A stretch of 64,000 nt of DNA, taken from positions 366,718 to 430,717 of the forward strand of contig NW_003101651.1 of the NCBI RefSeq assembly GCF_000003855.2, read 5' to 3'. The stretch's first letter is position 1. Every line of letters starts with the position of its first letter. The notes under the pieces are model-generated. The model saw nothing but the letters and a program-made list of their open reading frames with translations, searched no databases and was not told the origin of the DNA. The stretch is from Blastomyces gilchristii SLH14081 (lineage: Eukaryota > Ascomycota > Eurotiomycetes > Onygenales > Ajellomycetaceae). Of this stretch, positions 1-10,909 are shown in pieces. The position numbers were made by a program, and so were the translations under genes.

Positions 1-84
1 CGCTCCCCCACGAGGCGGGTGGTTAAGATACGCCACACATATACGTACAGGCTCAGCAATACCGTCTTATCCCATCTCAGAAAC

Positions 85-1408
85 ATGGCGCCACGCAAAG
101 AGAAAAGTGATAAAGAGAGTAAGGAAAAGGGAGAAGATGGTGAGTAAATCTATGTTGTCCTCTTCTTTCATTCTTCCTAGGTTCATCCTTCATGTATGCC
201 ATTAGCGCCTTAATGCTTACCTCCCTTTTCTCCCTTTTTCCTTCACACTATCACACCGAGGATGTACTTGAGATAATTAACGATGTTCAATAGGAGCAAC
301 GATGATTTTAGAGTACCTTCGTGAGTTCTTGTCTCTGGAGGCGCGAGGAGCAAGCAAAGATAGCATATTTCCTTTTAATTTGCCTTTCTGCGTGCGCTAT
401 TCTATTGCTCTCAGAGCTGGTTACATTTTTACGGCTTTCTATTCGAGGTTGAAGTAAAAGCTAATATTGCTTGATGGTCGGGGTTGCTGTTATTGGATAG
501 GTCAGCAGAAGTAGGTGTACATACATGCCTCCCTTCCCCATTGTCCATTGACCCTTTTACCATTTTCCGCTATGAAAGTAAACGGGCTGACACTCGATCG
601 ATAGTCGGCCTTATTCAGTGAGTGGACACGAAACTAGCTGTTATTTGGTCTGCTTTTCTAACCTTGATGGCAACCCTAAGGCGATCGACATCACTGCCAA
701 TTTGCACAACAAGGTGAGCAAAGGTATTGTCTAGTCCTATCGGGATAATCCGTGTAATTTTGTATTGGGATAGGGACTTAATTTTGTTAACTGGGAATAA
801 TCTTGGTGGGAATAGCATATACCGTCAAGGCATTGAAAGAGATGCACGAGCGGAAGGAAATCGAAGCACGTGTTGCTGGTATGTCCATATATGTAATTCA
901 TATGTTGAAAAGAAGACCTTTTGAGTTTTCTTGGAAGTTAATATCCCTTCCCCTTCCAGGCAAACAAATCGTCTACCACGCCCTCCAAGACGGCCCCTCA
1001 GACTCCACCCCAGCACAACTTTCCGCACTTGACAGCGAACTAACCAACCTTCGCGCACAAATCGCCTCAACAAAACAATACGAGAAAGCCCTCCGTGCGG
1101 AACTGGCAGCCCTCAGCGCACGTGTACCTACAGACGAACTACGAGAAATCGTATGCAGGCTGGACCGGGAAAAGGAAGAGGTATTAGGTCGTCTTGCGCC
1201 GTTGAGGGATGGGAGGGTTGCGACGAGAGTGCTTTCAGTGGAAGAGCAAGAGAGAGTAGATGGGGAGTGGAGGATGTGGAAGGGCAGGGCTGTGGGGAGG
1301 AAGAGGATTTGTAGGGAGGTGTGGGAGAGGTGTTCGGAGGTGCTGCCAGAAGGGATTAAGAAAAGCGAGGAATTGTGGGAGACTCTGGGACTGGAGGGGA
1401 GGTTGTAA
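85..1408 (+). CDS. HOP2: HOP2/PSMC3IP-type meiotic recombination protein
   Basis: Seven exons give 219 residues: 85-139, 294-320, 501-510, 605-617, 681-723, 816-878 and 960-1408. Every intron is GT-AG and every join keeps phase. Exons 3 and 4 are only 10 and 13 nt; together they supply LRQQNRPYS, exactly the missing stretch of the conserved winged-helix region. Residues about 19-85 form that DNA-binding winged helix (TANLHNKVSKAYTVKALKEM), followed by GKQIVYHALQ, a leucine-zipper-like coiled coil (about 95-155) and a basic C-terminal helix. The length fits the TBPIP/Hop2 family. Hop2 works with Mnd1 in the nucleus to help Dmc1 and Rad51 pair homologous chromosomes in meiosis. The start is the first ATG in frame, giving MAPRKEK, typical of fungal orthologues. 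Upstream 84 bp show no clear promoter motif. Confidence 0.93.
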
Positions 1409-2377
1409 AGGACGGGGCGCGTGAATCATAGCAGCGCCAGGTGCTATATATCTACGGTATTGTGGAGAGAGCCGTTCCAGCAGCTTATCTGGCCGAGAGC
1501 TGGCTGGCCACATAGCATATATATTCCATGTCAAGTTCAATACGGATGGATTGGGCGGATAACCACACGGCTAGACCCTGTAATAGACTTCATCTTTTAA
1601 AGCTACTTCCCATTCCTGGGATTTGGGCTCGTGTGTCTTCAATTGTGTCTAATCGTGTTTTGACGCCATACCACCCACCACCGCAGCTGACTTACACCCG
1701 GCGGGATCATGTGCGAGAGAACAGGCAAGGGGAAGAGTGAAGAGCTGATCAGATGGACTGTACTCGTGGCGGAGGGATGACTGGATTGTGCGGTTTGTAT
1801 GAAGATGCATCTCGCCGTGCCTACATATATCCTCCGTATTTACCGAGTACGCTGCGTACTGTTGGTTAAATAAGTTAATTGTAGTTATGTAGTTCAATAG
1901 TTACAGTAAAAGCTCAATTCCACGTCCTCAAATAGCGCAACAACCAGCGCAGCATCATTTGAGTAGTTATATCTCTGCTGCTCTTCCGTTCTGCATACGG
2001 GAATGAATTCCCTTCTCCATCCATCTCTGTCTGCTCTAAGACGCTCTACGGGTGTCTTACACACAGCTGGGGGCGTTTGCGTTGGCCATCCACAGCCTAA
2101 CGAAGTTAACTTATAAGTTAAATAATATATGTACCCCACCATCGCCAATCTCCAACCCAAACCTTGGGCAAAGCCTAAGCAATAAATCTCTGCCTCCAAA
2201 ACACCCCCCAAAAAAAGAGAGAGAAAACCTTTCGCCGTTTTCTCGCTTTTTCGCCTTCGTCTGCCACTTCACCGTCCAACTCCTATTTCGACCCCCACGA
2301 CTGCAGCCTCCTCTTCCCTCCTGCCTACCGCTGGTCTTCTGCAGCTCGTCCTCATTCTCCGCCCCATCCGAAGTGCC
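1409..2377. other. intergenic, HOP2 3' side and CCCH gene leader
   Basis: About 970 bp without a convincing gene. The last 200 bases before the next start codon are rich in C and T, as is usual for a fungal promoter and 5' leader, so part of this is probably transcribed leader of the downstream gene. Short open frames here have no recognisable domain and are not conserved-looking. Confidence 0.6.
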
Positions 2378-2432
2378 ATGCAGCAGCACCCTCAGCAGCA
2401 TCAGCATCAGCATCAGCATCAGCAACCGCCGC

Positions 2433-2464
<32 letters not shown>

Positions 2465-2470
2465 AAACAA
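2378..2470 (+). repeat. CAG/CAT/CAA trinucleotide tract coding polyglutamine
   Basis: Trinucleotide tract at the start of the CCCH gene: CAGCAT-type units giving QH repeats, then about nine CAA units giving uninterrupted glutamine. A slippage-prone microsatellite inside coding sequence; length variation between isolates would change the protein without a frameshift. Confidence 0.9.
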
Positions 2471-4613
2471 CCTCTACATCCCCACCCACGAGACCAGCTA
2501 CTATACCCGCTATCTCACCCCCCAGACGGCGGCGCTCCTCCTCCTCGCCCGTCGCAGTCTCGAATGGCAAACGACCTACGAAACCAAGTCCCACTACCCG
2601 TACCGTCGGGTCCTCCAGCACATATGCATAACGGCCATGTCCGCAATATGTCAGGTCTCCCGCCTTTCGACCTAGCCCGCAGTCCTCCGAGTGCAACCAG
2701 CAAGAGTACATTTCGCCCTATATCATTCCCTTTTTCCCATATTCTATTGTTGGTTTTAGCATTTATGGCCTGGCTAATGCATCTCGCACTCAGATACGAA
2801 ACATGTCCCTTGCAAATTCTTCCGGCAAGGAGCCTGTCAAGCTGGCCCCGCCTGTCCTTTCCTCCACTCTACAGATTCCACCGTTGATTCCGCCCCATGC
2901 AAATATTTCACAAAGGTATTTCCACCTATGCGCCTATCTGCTTTGTACAGTGCAAGATAAAAAAATAACAAAAAAATTCTAATGCGTGGAATATAGGGAA
3001 ACTGCAAATTTGGTGCAAAGTGCGCACTAGCGCATATCCTGCCCGACGGGCGGCGCGTTAACAGACCAAACCTACCTATGGGAATGAGTGGCGGCCATCT
3101 CAATCTAGGTGGCCGTGTCAACCCTACCCCCTACCACACCCAAGACTCAGCCCTTGCAAATTCCCTACTCTCTCAACAACAACGGGTAAATGGTCACCCC
3201 TCGCGATACTCCTACCCGTACCCGGGCCAGGAAGAGATATATGGCCAACCACAGCAAGGACCTGGTCAATACGATGGTGGTATCCCAACAATAGATGCAG
3301 GCCTCGTGTCTGATACAGGTTCCAAGTACGGCTCCCCCATCGAAGAACCGAGACTCCCAATGTCGCCAATTGGCCGTACAGCTCTCGATGCACCTCTGCC
3401 CGCCTCTTTTGATAGCCAGGGGATATCATACATGGCGCGACATGGCCCTGTGGCAGCTTCTCTTCCCTCCAAATTCGGCCTCGATCTATCCTCTCCCCCT
3501 TCTCAGCGGGCGGGTCCCCCTTCAGACATCGTTCGCAATCTTCACGATACTGCATTTGGATTGGATTCGCGGAAGCCATCAAACCTCGGCTCCTCGCCAC
3601 CCGTCTTCCATGACGAGGGATCGGCCCCCCGACTGATGCATTCGCGACGTGTGGCAAGACCCAAGATCCTCTCAGCAAGTCTCCCGCGCCCAACCGCCTT
3701 GAGTGACTGGGATGATAGCTTCACTCTGGAAGAGGACTACCTACCGACAAACCTCCATGACGACGTGCTGACCCCGCAGGAGAGGATGAGACGACTGTCA
3801 CGGACGGAGCAGGACAACAGCAGCAGCAGCAGGGATTTCAGTGGCCTGGGCATGCCCGGAACAGGGTCCAGCAAAGTGGGGTCGCCACTAGCATCCAGTC
3901 CATCACGATTCGGTGCAATATTCGCCAAACAGCGACAGAGGAAGGAGGAGGAAGGACAGGCCGTCGGCCTAGGACACGTTGGTTCTCCGCTTCGCGAATC
4001 CTCTCTGAATTTCCACGCCGCGAGCCCAAATCCCAATCTACGCCCCATCGGCAGCCGTCCCAGCTCTGGAGACGTCTCTCCCTTCATCGCCAGCCCTTCC
4101 CGCCAACCTTCCATGTCCATGATCTCGCAACAACTCAGCAGCACTTCACTACATCCCAGCTCAGCCCGGCATGGCTCTTCAGCTGGTGTTGGTGGCAGCG
4201 GCTTTGGCGCTGGCTCTGGGCGTCTCGACCGCACCGTTTCTTCCCCCATCAGCACGAGCAGGATCGACGAAGAACAAAGCGATCTTGTGTTTTCCATGGA
4301 AGAAGAGGAAAATAATAAGCGGAATAGCGTCGTTTGGAGTTCGAATACTAATACTAATAATAACAACAATGATAGTAATACCAGCGCCACCGGTGGGAAT
4401 AATAGTGGTAATATCAATAATAAGCCTTCGACGACTAAGGCGACGGATGATGCCTCAACGGCGCCTGGTGGAACAGGAGTCCAGTCACAACGGCAGCAAA
4501 AGGAGAACACGGCCACCGCGACGGCAATACAGGGTCAAAAGGAGAGTGGTGGTGCGAAAGGGAAGACACTTCTAAAGGAAATGGAGTCGCTCTATGGTGG
4601 GGGGCGGGCGTAA
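2378..4613 (+). CDS. CCCH-type tandem zinc-finger protein (LEE1-like)
   Basis: Three exons (2378-2705, 2794-2915, 2997-4613) encode 688 residues; both introns (88 and 81 nt) are GT-AG and phase-consistent. The splicing is what creates the domain: two CCCH fingers lie at residues 116-134 (C116, C124, C130, H134) and 145-163 (C145, C153, C159, H163), each C-x7-C-x5-C-x3-H, split by intron 2. Such fingers bind RNA or DNA. The N-terminus is a polyglutamine tract with QH repeats; the C-terminal 500 residues are low complexity, serine-rich, with an asparagine-rich patch (about 585-625). It resembles the fungal nuclear CCCH family related to yeast Lee1, whose role is poorly known, so I give no symbol. 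A downstream frame change in the exon 1 repeat would alter the start; ATG 2378 is chosen because it joins the fingers in frame. Confidence 0.82.
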
Positions 4614-4636
4614 AAAAAAAAAAAAAAAAAAAAAAA
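4612..4636 (+). repeat. A25 homopolymer overlapping the stop codon
   Basis: The TAA stop of the CCCH gene at 4611-4613 runs straight into an uninterrupted run of 25 A (counting the two A of the stop). The length could be affected by sequencing error. Confidence 0.9.
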
Positions 4637-5843
4637 TTGGGTTCCATCTTATGTTTCCTTTCTTAATTTATCACACACCTCATTCTCGTCTTGATTTTTG
4701 TTTCCTGGTCTTTTATATATCTTATATATCTTATTATTATCATCATTATTATTATTCTAACCTTCGCTGTTTTCCCATTCAATATTTATAATTTCAAACT
4801 GTTCTCATTCTTGAAAGTTTGTTTTATATATATATCCACATCTGCCTCCCTCCTTCACTTCCGCTTGATTTCCTTTCCTTGTTTCTCTTACCATTTGTCG
4901 TTTTTCTATATATTATATCACACTTATCTATCTCAAGCCTTTACTCCTATTCTACTGCCATTTCATTCCCCATTGTATCTAAAACTGGAAGAAAAAATTG
5001 GAAAAATGGGTCAGAAAAACGGAAGCTACATTCAAGATTGACCAGGAGTCATGTCTTCGCAGAAGAGCTCTCTCTTACACTCCCATACAAACTCCCTTTC
5101 TTTCAACTTTATACCCTTTATCTCACAATATGTCTCGCCATATATATTCATTCACCACATGCCCCTGAGCACCCCTGAACCTCCCTGAGTATTTATTCGC
5201 GAAACCTCTCTCTGCATGTTGTCTTTATTTACAGACATACATGCACATACATGCACACATTGAGCTCTGCATTGATGTACATGTACATGTATGTGTTTAG
5301 TTGTTATTCTCAACACTCAATATTTTAGGCACCATCAATCCCCTGGCCATTCAGCTGTTCAAGTGATATATATTCATAGATTCATCAAACTAATGCGAAG
5401 CCCTCTTCCCTGTGTTGAGATTTTCATCTTCATGTTTTCCATTATCATTCAGAGAAGGAAACGAATTGGTAACTTGAAGAAGCGGTGGGATGGGGGGTAG
5501 GCAACCCTATACAGGTTACACTATGCTTCAACTTAACCCTAGAAGCTAAATTCCTATTCGTTAACTTTCAATCTTGGTTTCCATTTCTATTTCCTTATCT
5601 ACCTAGATATGTTATACAAGAATAAGAAAATAAGCCCCCCGCTCCAAAGCCGAAGCCCAGCTAAAAGCCAAATAGCCGGAAGTTTAGAAAATTCAAATAA
5701 TAAAAAGATACAAATAGAAGAAATACAGTCAGAAAGATAAAACAACCGGGGTGCGAAATCACTAAGACAAGAACCATATGACATCGTACACATACGAGAG
5801 CCCTTCCCTTTCAAAGAGAGAGCTGACATCATAAATCACACGT
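4637..5843. other. convergent intergenic region, AT and pyrimidine rich
   Basis: About 1.2 kb between the convergent CCCH gene and the RSC subunit gene, so it holds two 3' ends. It has T-rich and ATT-rich microsatellite-like stretches near 4720-4760 and a run of ACATACATGC / TGTACATG words near 5230-5295. Open frames here are hydrophobic low-complexity translations of T-rich DNA and not genes. Confidence 0.6.
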
Positions 5844-8800
5844 CTAAACGTCTAAACCACCCCCTCCAGCCCTAAGACTAACTATGGGCACTACGCTTAC
5901 AGGCTCCTCAATATCTAACTTCCCCGTCGCCGCATCCGCCTTCGCTTTCTCCTTCAAGATGCTCATATACCTCTCATCATCTGCCTCTTTAATCTTCATA
6001 ACATCCTCCTCTCCGTAACGCATTCGATACCAATCCCGATCAGCCTGCTTCATTTGCGCAACAGTTGCCATTAGCGCGAGCTCGGAGAGCGTTTTCCAAT
6101 CGGCTGTCGCGAGGCTTTCGTTATTATCAGTACTACATGCGTCGGTACCGGTAGTGGTTGTGGAGGTGGTCATCTTCAACCGCTTTGCTTCTCTCTCCTG
6201 CTCCATTTTCTCCCTCTCCGCCCTCCTCTTCTCAATGAGCTTCGCCCTCTCCTTCTTCGCTGCCAGATAGCGCAGTGAATGTCCTAACCCCGTCTGCTCC
6301 GCTGGCGGGACGACGTCTAGCGGTGGGGTCGTGAAAAATAGTACGCGCCCTTTCTCATCGCAGTGAAATTGTCGTCGGATTTCTTCCGGGATAGCCGCGT
6401 TGGCATTATCGCTTAATATGAACGTTTCAACTGGTCGGGGTGCGTTTGGGTTGTAAACGTTGGCTGGGATGACGGGATGCGGCTGAGATTGCGGCTGGGG
6501 TAGTAGTTGTGATTGTTGCTGGAAGTGGGGTTGAGGGATGGGCTGGGGATGGGGATGATAGCGGCTGGCTTGGTATGAAGGGAAGTTGTGCGGGGCTGAG
6601 TAGGGTTGTGGTGGCAGGGGTTGTTGGTAGATTGGGGTGGATTGTGGGGCCTGGGTTGCAAACGGGGGTCCTGGGCGGTGATTAAGGTTGCCTGCCGGGT
6701 AGACCGGGGCGGCAGCTGTTGGGGCTGCAGATTGAGGGGGGAATGGTTGTTGCATGCGCGTTAGTGTGATGGGCGGTTGGGGACTCAGGGCGGCTGGCGG
6801 GGCATGGGGAGTTGGTTGGCCGGGTGAGCGAGAGGGTAGGGAGGGTAAGGGACTGGCGCTCATGCGGTAATCGCCTGTGCTGTCCATACTCTGGCGGGTC
6901 GGAGCACGATTTATAGATATTTGACGCTGGGGTGCGACGGGTGCGACCGGGGGCGCAGGAAGTTGTGGAGGCGGTGATGGGGTGGGCTCTGGAGGTGGGG
7001 ATTCCTAAATTATAGAAATATGTGTCAGTCAATGTTGCTGTTTACTTACGTACGGCTGATACGTGAGAAAGATGTAAAGTGATGGCTTACGTTCTCCTCT
7101 CTTGGTCGGCGGTGTACTGCACCCACAATCGGTGGCGCATTCTCTGCACCCCAAGTCGGTTTAGGTACATCATCTGTTTCCTTCGCATCCTCCTTGAGCA
7201 AGTGCTTTATCGGGCTAGGTATCTTTTTGATCTTCCGAGGCGCGTCGAAAAGATCCATCTCGTAATCCTTTTCTCTAACTTCGTCTGGCAGACAACTAGC
7301 CCAGGTCTTGATCTTGTTGAGTTTATGTTTCTCCTCATTGTATCGTGCTTCACAAACATAAACTTGTTTGTCTGGCGCCAGCCCTCGTGGCCTCCCACGG
7401 TTGTAACGGGTGAAGAACATGACGAAACATCGATCAACAACTTCCCCGATTCGGTGATCTCGGTATTGGCCAGTTTTCACGACTTCGTTAGGGTAAAAGT
7501 GCTTCTCATACTGGTGAACTGTCTGTTCAGGACGGTAGTACCAGCAGGCATTAACCCATTTCTGACCCTCCGCATCTTGCCACGTTCGGTAAATCTGGGC
7601 AACTATCGGCTTTGTTACATCGTTCGGGTTTTGAATATGGACCCAGTCCCCAACCTTCCAAAGTTCGCCCTTATGTAAGATACCATTAGGCAAAGGCAGT
7701 CGTCCATCCTCCATCAGATACTCGCTGTCCGGCTTTTTCTTCTCCTGGTCAGCTAACTTACGTGCCTCCGACTGCAAAGCAGCAGCATCCCTGTATATTT
7801 GGCTATCCACCTGGTTATACGCCTTGGCGTTGTTAAACATGAGGTCCATATCCTTCATAAAGTGGTCAACCGAATTGTACTTCTTCCTCTTAGATTTCCT
7901 TTTAATGAGATCGATCGCCATGGGGTCCTTGATCTCCGAGAAATAATCAGGATAGGCAGCCTTGTCAGGTAACCGCTCGAAATGGCGAACCTTTAGCTGG
8001 CCCGAGGAATCCTTGAACTTGCGTATCCCCTTCAAAACAGCCTTGATTCGCGCTTCCATCGGCGTATCAACGCGAGGCGGGCGACCACGCTTTTTTCGTA
8101 GCTCGGGGTCGTTAATTTTGTTTGGGTCATCTTTAGCACCACTTTCTCGTTTGGAGGATCCACGTGTTGGTCGTTTCCGTCTGCGGCGGCCGGCTTCATC
8201 ATCTGAATCCTCAGCCTCATCATCTTCCTCGTCCTCATCCTCTTCTTCCTCCTCATCTTCCTCGACTGGAAGAGGGTCTGCGTCGGGGATTTCTCCCAGG
8301 TCTGGAAATTCGGCTGTCTCTGAAGAAATTATCCCTTGCTCGACGAGTTTGCCGAACTCAGAAATAAACACATCCTAATTTTTTGTAAAGAAAACACATT
8401 ATTAGACTTTTGCTAATACTCAATGTTTATGCACAGATAGTTGGGTATAATGAAGTGACAAACCTTGATGACTAGCGCATCTTCGTATGCTTGGGATTTA
8501 GGGCGATTATATGTCTGCGCGTTGTGGGGAATCTAGATAGAAAGCGCGCCGGAATATAAGGACAGTCTGTTCCTGGAACTCTAGCAGTAAAAGTAGACGG
8601 GAAGTCATGGCACAGAATACTTACCAATGCACAATCTCTTACAAACTCGGCAAAATCAGTGTAGGATTTATTCTTGATTTTTTGCTTTAGTACGCTCAGT
8701 GCCATAGGTTCTTTGATGACATCGTAGTAGTCCGGGACATTACGTTTGTTGACGCTGCGATGGAAAAGGCGCGAGGGGTCGTATCCACTATTTAATATTT

Positions 8801-9202
8801 TTAGTTTAGTATTCGACGACTAAAACCATGATAGGAACGGAGCGGGCGCATATCATACTCCGGTTCGCGATAGTCATAGATCGCTAGGACAATATCGAAC
8901 ATAGCTCTCCATTGTTCATCGGTTACCCGGTTCTCAGGGTTACTGCCTTCATTTTGTTTAGAATCTTCTGGCGTTGCCTTCGACGGTTGTGGTGTCTCAG
9001 GAAGCTCGGGGGTTTGAGAAGGTTGTGGCGGTTGTTCCGGCTGCTCGGTGGGTTGGTTGGCCTGTTCTGAGAGTTGCTGGATGAGACTACCGCCCTGCTG
9101 GGTTTCAGTCTCAGTTCCAGTCCTAGTCTCAGGCGCGGGGACCGGGGTGGAGGCGGAGGTAGAGGCGGGCTGAAGCTCTGGTCCGGCGCTCTCCTCTGTC
9201 AT
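5844..9202 (-). CDS. RSC1: RSC complex subunit, double bromodomain plus BAH
   Basis: Five exons on the minus strand (9202-8859, 8787-8625, 8532-8464, 8374-7091, 7004-5844) encode 1006 residues with phase kept at all four GT-AG introns. Domains in order: disordered Q/P/E-rich N-terminus (1-95); bromodomain 1 (about 100-190), assembled from three exons; acidic stretch and an AT-hook (KKRGRPPR, about 286-293); bromodomain 2 (about 299-400, with YPDYF and YNQVDS loops); BAH domain (about 415-540, starting near GDWVHI); proline/glutamine-rich linker; charged C-terminal helix (KKERAKLIEKRRAERE). This order, with AT-hook between bromodomains, is that of yeast Rsc1/Rsc2, subunits of the RSC chromatin remodeller that read acetylated histones and nucleosomes in the nucleus. 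Filamentous fungi usually have one copy, so RSC1 here means the RSC1/RSC2 class. It is divergent from OTU1. Confidence 0.93.
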
Positions 9203-9844
9203 GGCGAGAAGTGACGATCAATCAATTTTGGCTGAGTGCAAGGGAGACGTGAATTGTAGAAAGCGGGTGGTATAATCGCTGGAGGAGTAGGAAGTACCGC
9301 AATCGAGCATCACAGCTAGCAACGCGTGCGTGGTATCTCCTTGTTGGTGACAGTGATGCTCCTGTCCAGCCCAGAAAGAATACTAATCGGAGGATAAATG
9401 TTCTTCCGCTATAGCATAGCTTCAGCCGTGACAAAGTAACTATAGGCGACAGACGCCAAGCGCCAAGCGCCAAGCGCCAGGTCCCGCCGCGCTATTGCGG
9501 GACATCAGGAAACCGAAGCAAGGCCTCTCTCTTTGTTCGTTTCCTTCACTCCATTGCCACGACAGGCTCTTTTTTCTGTGTCTCCCACTTAAGCTACCTA
9601 CTGCGCTCACTGAGACATCCGGAAGTCACTCTCTAATTTCATTGTACTGACCCCGTCTCCGTCTACGGGTGGATCATTATAATTCTATATTATTGAAGCC
9701 GCGGAGTCCGGGTAACTACGAAGTTTCCCAAGGTTGTTGTTTAATAGGATACATATTTATATTACATATCCCTATTTAAGGGCGTTCTCGTTCTCAGATA
9801 TTTCCTAAAGCGCTATCATAACTTAATTCTCTTTGATCCAAACG
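9203..9844. other. divergent promoter region RSC1 / OTU1
   Basis: 642 bp between two divergent start codons, so it must hold both promoters. It contains the short tandem repeat described separately at 9454-9481; no other recognised motif. Confidence 0.6.
9454..9481 (+). repeat. 7-bp tandem repeat, CGCCAAG x3 plus one variant
   Basis: Three perfect CGCCAAG units and a fourth CGCCAGG in the divergent RSC1/OTU1 promoter. Could be an arrayed binding site (the GCCAAG word resembles CREA/MIG-like or CCAAT-like cores only loosely) or chance slippage. Confidence 0.85.
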
Positions 9845-10909
9845 ATGAAGATTCGCATACGTGGCCCTGGAGGCCAGTCTACAATTTCCCTTGATGAAAG
9901 CGCCACCATCCATGACCTACAGGCCCAGATCAGCGAGAAAACAGCATTGACATCGTATGATATCAAGTACGGCTACCCTCCTAAGCCGCTCGACCTCTCC
10001 CAGCTGGACCCCGCTCGGTCCATCACCGAAATTGGAACGAATCTTAGTGGAGAGCAGCTCATTATTAGCAAGAAGGGGGGATCTACGACGGGCACTTCAG
10101 TCAGTTCGGGCCAGCAACAGCAGCAACAATCTGTTATGACGAACACTGCTTGTCAGATAGATTCGAATAGAGCCGCGCAGAAAATTCAGCCAGCAGCGAG
10201 AAATATCTCGAAACCGCTATCACTGTCCCGCAAGGGCAACACCGCCGTTGAAAATGACCCTCCCGAGATCCCATCGCCGGAACACGGTGGTACGGTTGTC
10301 CTCCGCATAATGCCCGATGATAATTCCTGTCTATTCCGAGCGGTTAGCAGCGCAGTGATGGGCGCAATGGACGCAATGACCGAGCTGCGGTCGGTAGTTG
10401 CGCAAACAATCCAAGAACAGCCAGATGTGTATTCAGCAGCGGTACTAGAAAAAGCCCCAGATGACTACTGCCGATGGATCCAGACGGAGGACTCGTGGGG
10501 CGGCGGGATCGAATTAAGCATCCTGAGCAAACGCTTTGACATCGAAATCTGTTCCATAGATGTACAGTCGCTACGCGTTGATCGCTTCAACGAGGGCCCG
10601 CCGACAAGGTGCATCGTGGTGTATTCGGGCATCCACTACGACGTCATCGCGCTCTCCCCGTCCGATGAGCCGTATACGCATGCATATGCGCCACCAGAAT
10701 TCGACACGAAGATATTCGATTCAGAGGACCCTATTATCTTGGAACGGGCTCTGGCGCTATGCAAGATCCTGCAGGGTAGGCACTATTATACGGACACTGC
10801 GTCGTTTCGGATTCAATGTAATACCTGCGGAGGCCGGTTTGTGGGCGAGAGGGGGGCTACCATACATGCTACGGAAACTGGGCATTATGATTTTGGTGAA
10901 GCGCCTTAA
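9845..10909 (+). CDS. OTU1: Otu1/YOD1-type deubiquitinase
   Basis: Intronless, 354 residues. The first ATG is 9845 (MKIRIRGPGG). Domains: UBX-like ubiquitin-fold at 1-77, glutamine/serine linker 85-130, OTU cysteine protease about 148-280 with catalytic D159, C162 (PDDNSCLFRAV) and H264 (GIHYDVIAL), and a C-terminal C2H2 zinc finger (CNTCGGRF...HATETGH). This is the full Otu1 architecture and normal length. Otu1 binds the AAA ATPase Cdc48/p97 through its UBX-like part and trims ubiquitin chains on ER-associated degradation and other substrates in cytosol and nucleus. A glutamine run at 90-95 is the only low-complexity part. Confidence 0.95.
   Translation: MKIRIRGPGGQSTISLDESATIHDLQAQISEKTALTSYDIKYGYPPKPLDLSQLDPARSITEIGTNLSGEQLIISKKGGSTTGTSVSSGQQQQQQSVMTNTACQIDSNRAAQKIQPAARNISKPLSLSRKGNTAVENDPPEIPSPEHGGTVVLRIMPDDNSCLFRAVSSAVMGAMDAMTELRSVVAQTIQEQPDVYSAAVLEKAPDDYCRWIQTEDSWGGGIELSILSKRFDIEICSIDVQSLRVDRFNEGPPTRCIVVYSGIHYDVIALSPSDEPYTHAYAPPEFDTKIFDSEDPIILERALALCKILQGRHYYTDTASFRIQCNTCGGRFVGERGATIHATETGHYDFGEAP

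Noticed and set aside
2052..2675. 207-codon plus-strand frame with polyasparagine
   Set aside because: Shadow frame of the CCCH gene first exon; it cannot join to the zinc fingers in phase.
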